The translations under genes and the position numbers were made by a program. Below are positions 6,541-8,724 of a DNA stretch of 8,724 nt, piece after piece. The stretch spans positions 90,620 to 99,343 of the forward strand of contig DKWX01000002.1 of assembly GCA_002491945.1 (NCBI GenBank). Direction: 5' to 3'. The first letter of the stretch is position 1; each line of letters opens with the position of its first letter. Source of the DNA: Porphyromonadaceae bacterium UBA7141. Lineage in GTDB: Bacteria > Bacteroidota > Bacteroidia > Bacteroidales > Muribaculaceae. The notes under the pieces were generated by a model. That model saw only the letters and a list, made by a program, of their open reading frames with translations, was not told the origin of the DNA and made no database searches.

Positions 6541-8214
6541 TCAGTAATGGAACGACGACCCGCCAAGAAACTCGCGCAGGAGCGATGTCGGCGGAATCTG
6601 GTCGGCCGGAATCGGCTCGAAGTATCCGAGAAGCTTCAGCATCCGGTAGGCCTCGCCGTATAGCGGATTGTTGTGGGGCACCTGCCGCAGCAGCGGTTCG
6701 GCATAGTTTTTCATCACCCCCAGTTCGAATATGAGCGATGAGTTGAATGTGGCGTCGGCATTCTCCTGAAAGGGGAATATCCATTTCTCTTCGCCACGCC
6801 TCACGCTGGGCCAGCGGCGCAGCGTGTCGAGAGCCGAGGTGTGGCGGTATTTATGATCGCGCACTATGCGGCGCAGCAGCCGGTTGTCGGTGGTGGATAT
6901 CCAGTTATGGTCGTCGATGCTGAGCGAGGTGAGGGCCGATACGTAGATTTTATATATGTCGTCCGAGGGGAGTGTGCCTGTCAGCTCGGGGTTGAGTCCG
7001 TGGATTCCTTCGATGAGAAGCACATCGTCAGGCTCGAGTTCGAGCGGGCGTTCGCGCTCCACACGCTCGCCGAGCTCGAAACTGTAGGTGGGCAGATTGA
7101 TGCGGCGTCCGGCCAGCAGGTCGCACAGGTCGGAGTTGAGGCGCTCAAGGTCGAGGGCGTAGAGCGACTCATAGTCATAGTCGCCCGATTCATCGAGGGG
7201 GGTTGCGGCGCGGTCTAAGAAATAATCGTCGAGCGATATCATCTTCGGAGTCTTGAGCTTGGTCATCAGCTGCACTGCCAGTCGCTTGGTAGTGGTGGTC
7301 TTGCCCGACGACGATGGCCCGGCAAGCAGCACCACCCTTCCCCCCCCGTGGCGGTTGCGGCGGGCTATGTCGGAGGCTATGTCGCTGAGGAATGACTCAT
7401 GCATCGCCTCGGCCACATTGATGAGTTCGGTCGTGTGACGGCACTGTATGGCATGATTGAGCTCGCCCACGTCGCTGACCTTGATTGTGCGGTTGAAGAG
7501 CAGATGCTTCTTGTAGGCTTCAAACATCTTCTCCTGCGTCACCGGCTGTCGCGGCACGTCCTTATTCACCGGGTCAGGGCCGAGCAACAGAAATCCTTCG
7601 TGGTAGAGCCGCAGGTCGAATATGCGTATAAACCCCGTGGTGGGTGCGAGGGCTGAATAATAGCTGTCGGCCACTCCGTCGAGAGTGTAATAGGAGGTGT
7701 AGAGTTCTCCTCTGGAAGCCAGAAGCCGCACTTTTGAATCGAGTCCCTGGGCGCGGAATATGTCTGTCACCTGCTCTGTGGGTGCCTCTTTGAAGTCAAA
7801 GGGGAGATTGCGCTCCACGAGCGAACGCATCACCGAAAGCATACTATCGATCATGGCGGCATCGGGGATGATCTGCCTGCCGTCGGAGCCGAACAGATTA
7901 CAGAGATAGCCGCCGGAGACGGAATGCTCAATGCGCAGACGCGCGGCCGGCACCACCTCGCGCACAGCCCTATAGAGGAGCATGCAGAGCGAACGCACGT
8001 AGACGCGGCGCCCCACGGGGGTGTCGGCGTCGAGAAACTCTATCTGCTTCGGAGCATAGATGCAGTAGGATAGATTTTCTGTCTTGTTGTTGACGTGGGC
8101 GCAGATTGGGGTGAAGGGGAGCCGGTCGGCCAGCCGCACAGCGAGTTGCATGAGCTGCAGGCCGCCTTCCACATGGATTTCCTCGCCAATATTGATACAG
8201 TAAACCGGAATCAT
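6541..8214 (-). CDS. Nucleoside (uridine-kinase family) kinase with ThrRS-like N-terminus
   Basis: A 557-residue two-part protein. Residues about 1-60 resemble a TGS domain and about 70-230 an editing-like region of threonyl-tRNA synthetase (with HSVSGGYLCNLF). The C-terminal half is a P-loop kinase of the uridine kinase/phosphoribulokinase family: Walker A GPSSSGKT (299-306, Lys305), the substrate-side MISLDDYF with Asp329/Asp330, LLIEGIHG (399-406), and an arginine-rich lid NRLLRRIVRD (Arg445, 448, 449, 452). This predicts ATP-dependent phosphorylation of a nucleoside, probably in salvage; the exact substrate is not known. The frame is open 81 codons further upstream (to 8457), but the ATG at 8214 is chosen: the added residues look like translated leader, and 557 residues fits homologues. 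The sequence just before it (AGAAGAGA) is at best a weak ribosome-binding site. A G8 run lies shortly before Walker A. It is the first gene of the possible kinase-mgtE-mutS-tatD series. Confidence 0.92.
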   Translation of the reverse strand: MIPVYCINIGEEIHVEGGLQLMQLAVRLADRLPFTPICAHVNNKTENLSYCIYAPKQIEFLDADTPVGRRVYVRSLCMLLYRAVREVVPAARLRIEHSVSGGYLCNLFGSDGRQIIPDAAMIDSMLSVMRSLVERNLPFDFKEAPTEQVTDIFRAQGLDSKVRLLASRGELYTSYYTLDGVADSYYSALAPTTGFIRIFDLRLYHEGFLLLGPDPVNKDVPRQPVTQEKMFEAYKKHLLFNRTIKVSDVGELNHAIQCRHTTELINVAEAMHESFLSDIASDIARRNRHGGGRVVLLAGPSSSGKTTTTKRLAVQLMTKLKTPKMISLDDYFLDRAATPLDESGDYDYESLYALDLERLNSDLCDLLAGRRINLPTYSFELGERVERERPLELEPDDVLLIEGIHGLNPELTGTLPSDDIYKIYVSALTSLSIDDHNWISTTDNRLLRRIVRDHKYRHTSALDTLRRWPSVRRGEEKWIFPFQENADATFNSSLIFELGVMKNYAEPLLRQVPHNNPLYGEAYRMLKLLGYFEPIPADQIPPTSLLREFLGGSSFHY

Positions 8215-8340
8215 AAGAGTCTCTTCTAAATTAAACACAACAACTCCCCGGCATGACCACATGAGGCGGTCGCAACGCCTGTTGAGGGATGCAGGGAGGG
8301 GATACAGCTTATAAACTTGTCCGAATAACGAACCTGCACA

Positions 8341-8375
8341 CAAATTTAATGATTTTTTTGAAGAAAACGCGCAAA
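8341..8375 (-). promoter_or_regulatory. Candidate Bacteroidota promoter for the nucleoside kinase
   Basis: On the minus strand 8348-8341 reads TAAATTTG, an exact TAnnTTTG match. Upstream, 8375-8372 reads TTTG, a possible -33 element, but the spacer is 23 nt, longer than the usual 19-21. It is the only exact -7 match I found on the minus strand in this region. It would give a transcript starting near 8334 and a leader of about 120 nt before the ATG at 8214. Confidence 0.45.
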
Positions 8376-8385
8376 AAAATGGCAA
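8345..8385 (+). repeat. Imperfect direct repeat, copy 1
   Basis: This segment matches 8562-8602 over about 41 nt in the same orientation. Both have TTTAA, two variable bases, A, a run of 7 or 8 T, GAAGAAA, two variable bases, GC, two variable bases, AAAAA, a variable 4-5 nt and CAA. Roughly three quarters of positions agree. Much of it is A/T homopolymer, which lowers its weight. This copy overlaps the candidate kinase promoter and is not followed by a plus-strand -7 box. Confidence 0.5.
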
Positions 8386-8390
8386 CGATT

Positions 8391-8453
8391 GCGCCGTCAG
8401 CGCTGAAATCCGCACCGGCGGCTCGCCGCGCCGCCGCGCGATCATTGCGCGGC
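8391..8453. other. GC-rich block of tandem small hairpins
   Basis: Within otherwise A/T-rich intergenic DNA this block is strongly GC-rich. It carries two inverted repeats in a row: CGGCG (8416-8420) with CGCCG (8424-8428), and GCCGCGC (8433-8439) with GCGCGGC (8447-8453) around a 7-nt loop. A shorter GCGC pair lies at 8391-8394 and 8400-8403. None is followed by a T tract on either strand, so they are not intrinsic terminators. The block lies upstream of both candidate promoters, so there is no evident transcript that would contain it. Confidence 0.4.
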
Positions 8454-8561
8454 ACATTTGCCGACAGAGACAGAGAGAGAAAAAAACATCCCCGGCTGAC
8501 CACCACTGAACAGCATAACCAGACAGTAGAAAAAGAGGGCAACGCGGAATCCTAACATAAT

Positions 8562-8602
8562 TTTAAGCATTTTTTTTGAAGAAATTGCCGAAAAACTTGC
8601 AA
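8562..8602 (+). repeat. Imperfect direct repeat, copy 2, at the tRNA promoter
   Basis: This is the second copy of the element at 8345-8385. Its right end includes the CTTG of the tRNA-Glu promoter (8596-8599), so the repeat body lies directly upstream of a functional-looking promoter. Its A and T tracts are of the sort that act as upstream activating sequence for strong stable-RNA promoters, which is inference. Confidence 0.5.
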
Positions 8603-8627
8603 GTGTAGAAAAAGTTACTTAACTTTG
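8596..8627 (+). promoter_or_regulatory. Bacteroidota promoter for tRNA-Glu
   Basis: CTTG at 8596-8599 serves as the -33 element and TAACTTTG at 8620-8627 matches the TAnnTTTG -7 consensus exactly, with a 20-nt spacer. A-rich sequence precedes it. Transcription would start near 8633-8636, about 68 nt before the tRNA 5' end. The leader contains a small hairpin, CCGCC (8644-8648) with GGCGG (8653-8657), and would be removed during tRNA processing. Confidence 0.8.
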
Positions 8628-8702
8628 CAGTCGCAAAATGCCCCCGCCGTAGGGCGGAGTATATAACCCGGCTATCGAGAAGGAGGCAGTTGCATCTAAA
8701 GT

Positions 8703-8724
8703 GGCCCATTCGTCTATCGGTTAG
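8703..8724 (+). tRNA. tRNA-Glu, 5' part only (cut by window edge)
   Basis: The last 22 bases read as the 5' end of a tRNA: acceptor strand GGCCCAT (8703-8709), then TC at positions 8-9, then the D-arm start GTCTA and TCGGTTAG. The TTCGTCTA signature at positions 7-14 is typical of bacterial tRNA-Glu, and the sequence matches Bacteroidota tRNA-Glu genes as I know them. The anticodon lies beyond the window, so the identity rests on the 5' arm only. A strong consensus promoter lies 76 nt upstream. More stable-RNA genes may follow outside the window. Confidence 0.85.

Larger units (their letters stand above)
8215..8702. other. Divergent intergenic region between the kinase and tRNA-Glu
   Basis: About 490 bases with no convincing protein gene; open frames here are GC-driven or low-complexity shadows. 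From left to right it holds the probable kinase leader (8215-8334), a candidate kinase promoter (8341-8375, minus strand), a GC-rich block with small hairpins (8391-8453), a purine-rich stretch (8463-8488), a promoter for tRNA-Glu (8596-8627) and the tRNA leader. A 41-nt imperfect direct repeat lies at 8345-8385 and 8562-8602. Confidence 0.6.

Noticed and set aside
5091..8214. Possibility that kinase, mgtE and mutS form a novel defence or repair island
   Set aside because: Each has the full motif set of a well-known housekeeping family, with no effector, transposase, integrase or compositional break that would mark an accessory system.
8215..8457. An 81-codon N-terminal extension of the kinase frame
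   Set aside because: The extension shows no domain-like sequence, overlaps the candidate promoter and leader, and the 557-residue form from 8214 already fits the family.
8309..8542. A 77-codon minus-strand open frame upstream of the kinase
   Set aside because: It spans the direct repeat, candidate promoter and GC-rich hairpin block, has low-complexity composition and shows no domain or usable start context.
8680..8692. AAGGAGG followed by a TTG, resembling a ribosome-binding site and start
   Set aside because: The spacing is only 3 nt, the frame would run straight into the tRNA gene, and Bacteroidota rarely rely on such sites. It is better read as tRNA leader sequence.

Overview
The window looks like chromosomal DNA from a Bacteroidales bacterium with fairly GC-rich coding sequence. 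A Muribaculaceae- or Alistipes-like origin is possible, but I cannot fix the genus. Three things point to this group. There are promoter elements of the Bacteroidota type (TAnnTTTG at -7, with TTG/TTTG about 20 nt upstream). The start codons lack clear Shine-Dalgarno sequences. There are also two lipoproteins with short signal peptides, plus a nucleoside kinase fused to a threonyl-tRNA-synthetase-like N-terminus, an architecture common in this phylum.

All six protein genes lie on the minus strand. Reading in their direction (right to left): a nucleoside/uridine-kinase-family protein (8214-6541), the magnesium transporter MgtE (6455-5091), the mismatch repair ATPase MutS (5094-2407) and a compact TatD-family metal-dependent hydrolase (2360-1695). 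After a 217-nt intergenic region come two small lipoprotein genes: an Ig-like (BIG2-type) lipoprotein (1476-670) and an alanine-rich heptad-repeat lipoprotein (639-178). The mgtE stop and the likely mutS start share an ATGA, and tatD follows mutS after 46 nt, so mgtE-mutS-tatD is probably one transcription unit. The kinase may feed into it across an 85-nt gap. The two lipoprotein genes are 30 nt apart and form a second unit, ending at a strong bidirectional terminator (96-139).

Both edges contain plus-strand elements. At the left edge, a perfect 12-bp hairpin with a T tract (1-34) ends a gene lying outside the window. At the right edge, a consensus Bacteroidota promoter (8596-8627) drives a tRNA-Glu gene cut off after 22 nt. 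Between this promoter and the kinase is a roughly 490-nt gene-free divergent region. It holds a probable kinase promoter, a GC-rich block of small hairpins and an imperfect 41-nt direct repeat.

The protein genes are mostly housekeeping (nucleotide salvage, Mg2+ uptake, mismatch repair, a TatD hydrolase). I found no mobile element, CRISPR array, toxin-antitoxin or defence system, and nothing that amounts to a new biological system. The points most worth a second look are the structured leader of the lipoprotein operon, the mgtE/mutS ATGA coupling, the G8 tract just before the kinase Walker A motif, the heptad-repeat lipoprotein and the duplicated promoter-proximal element near the tRNA.
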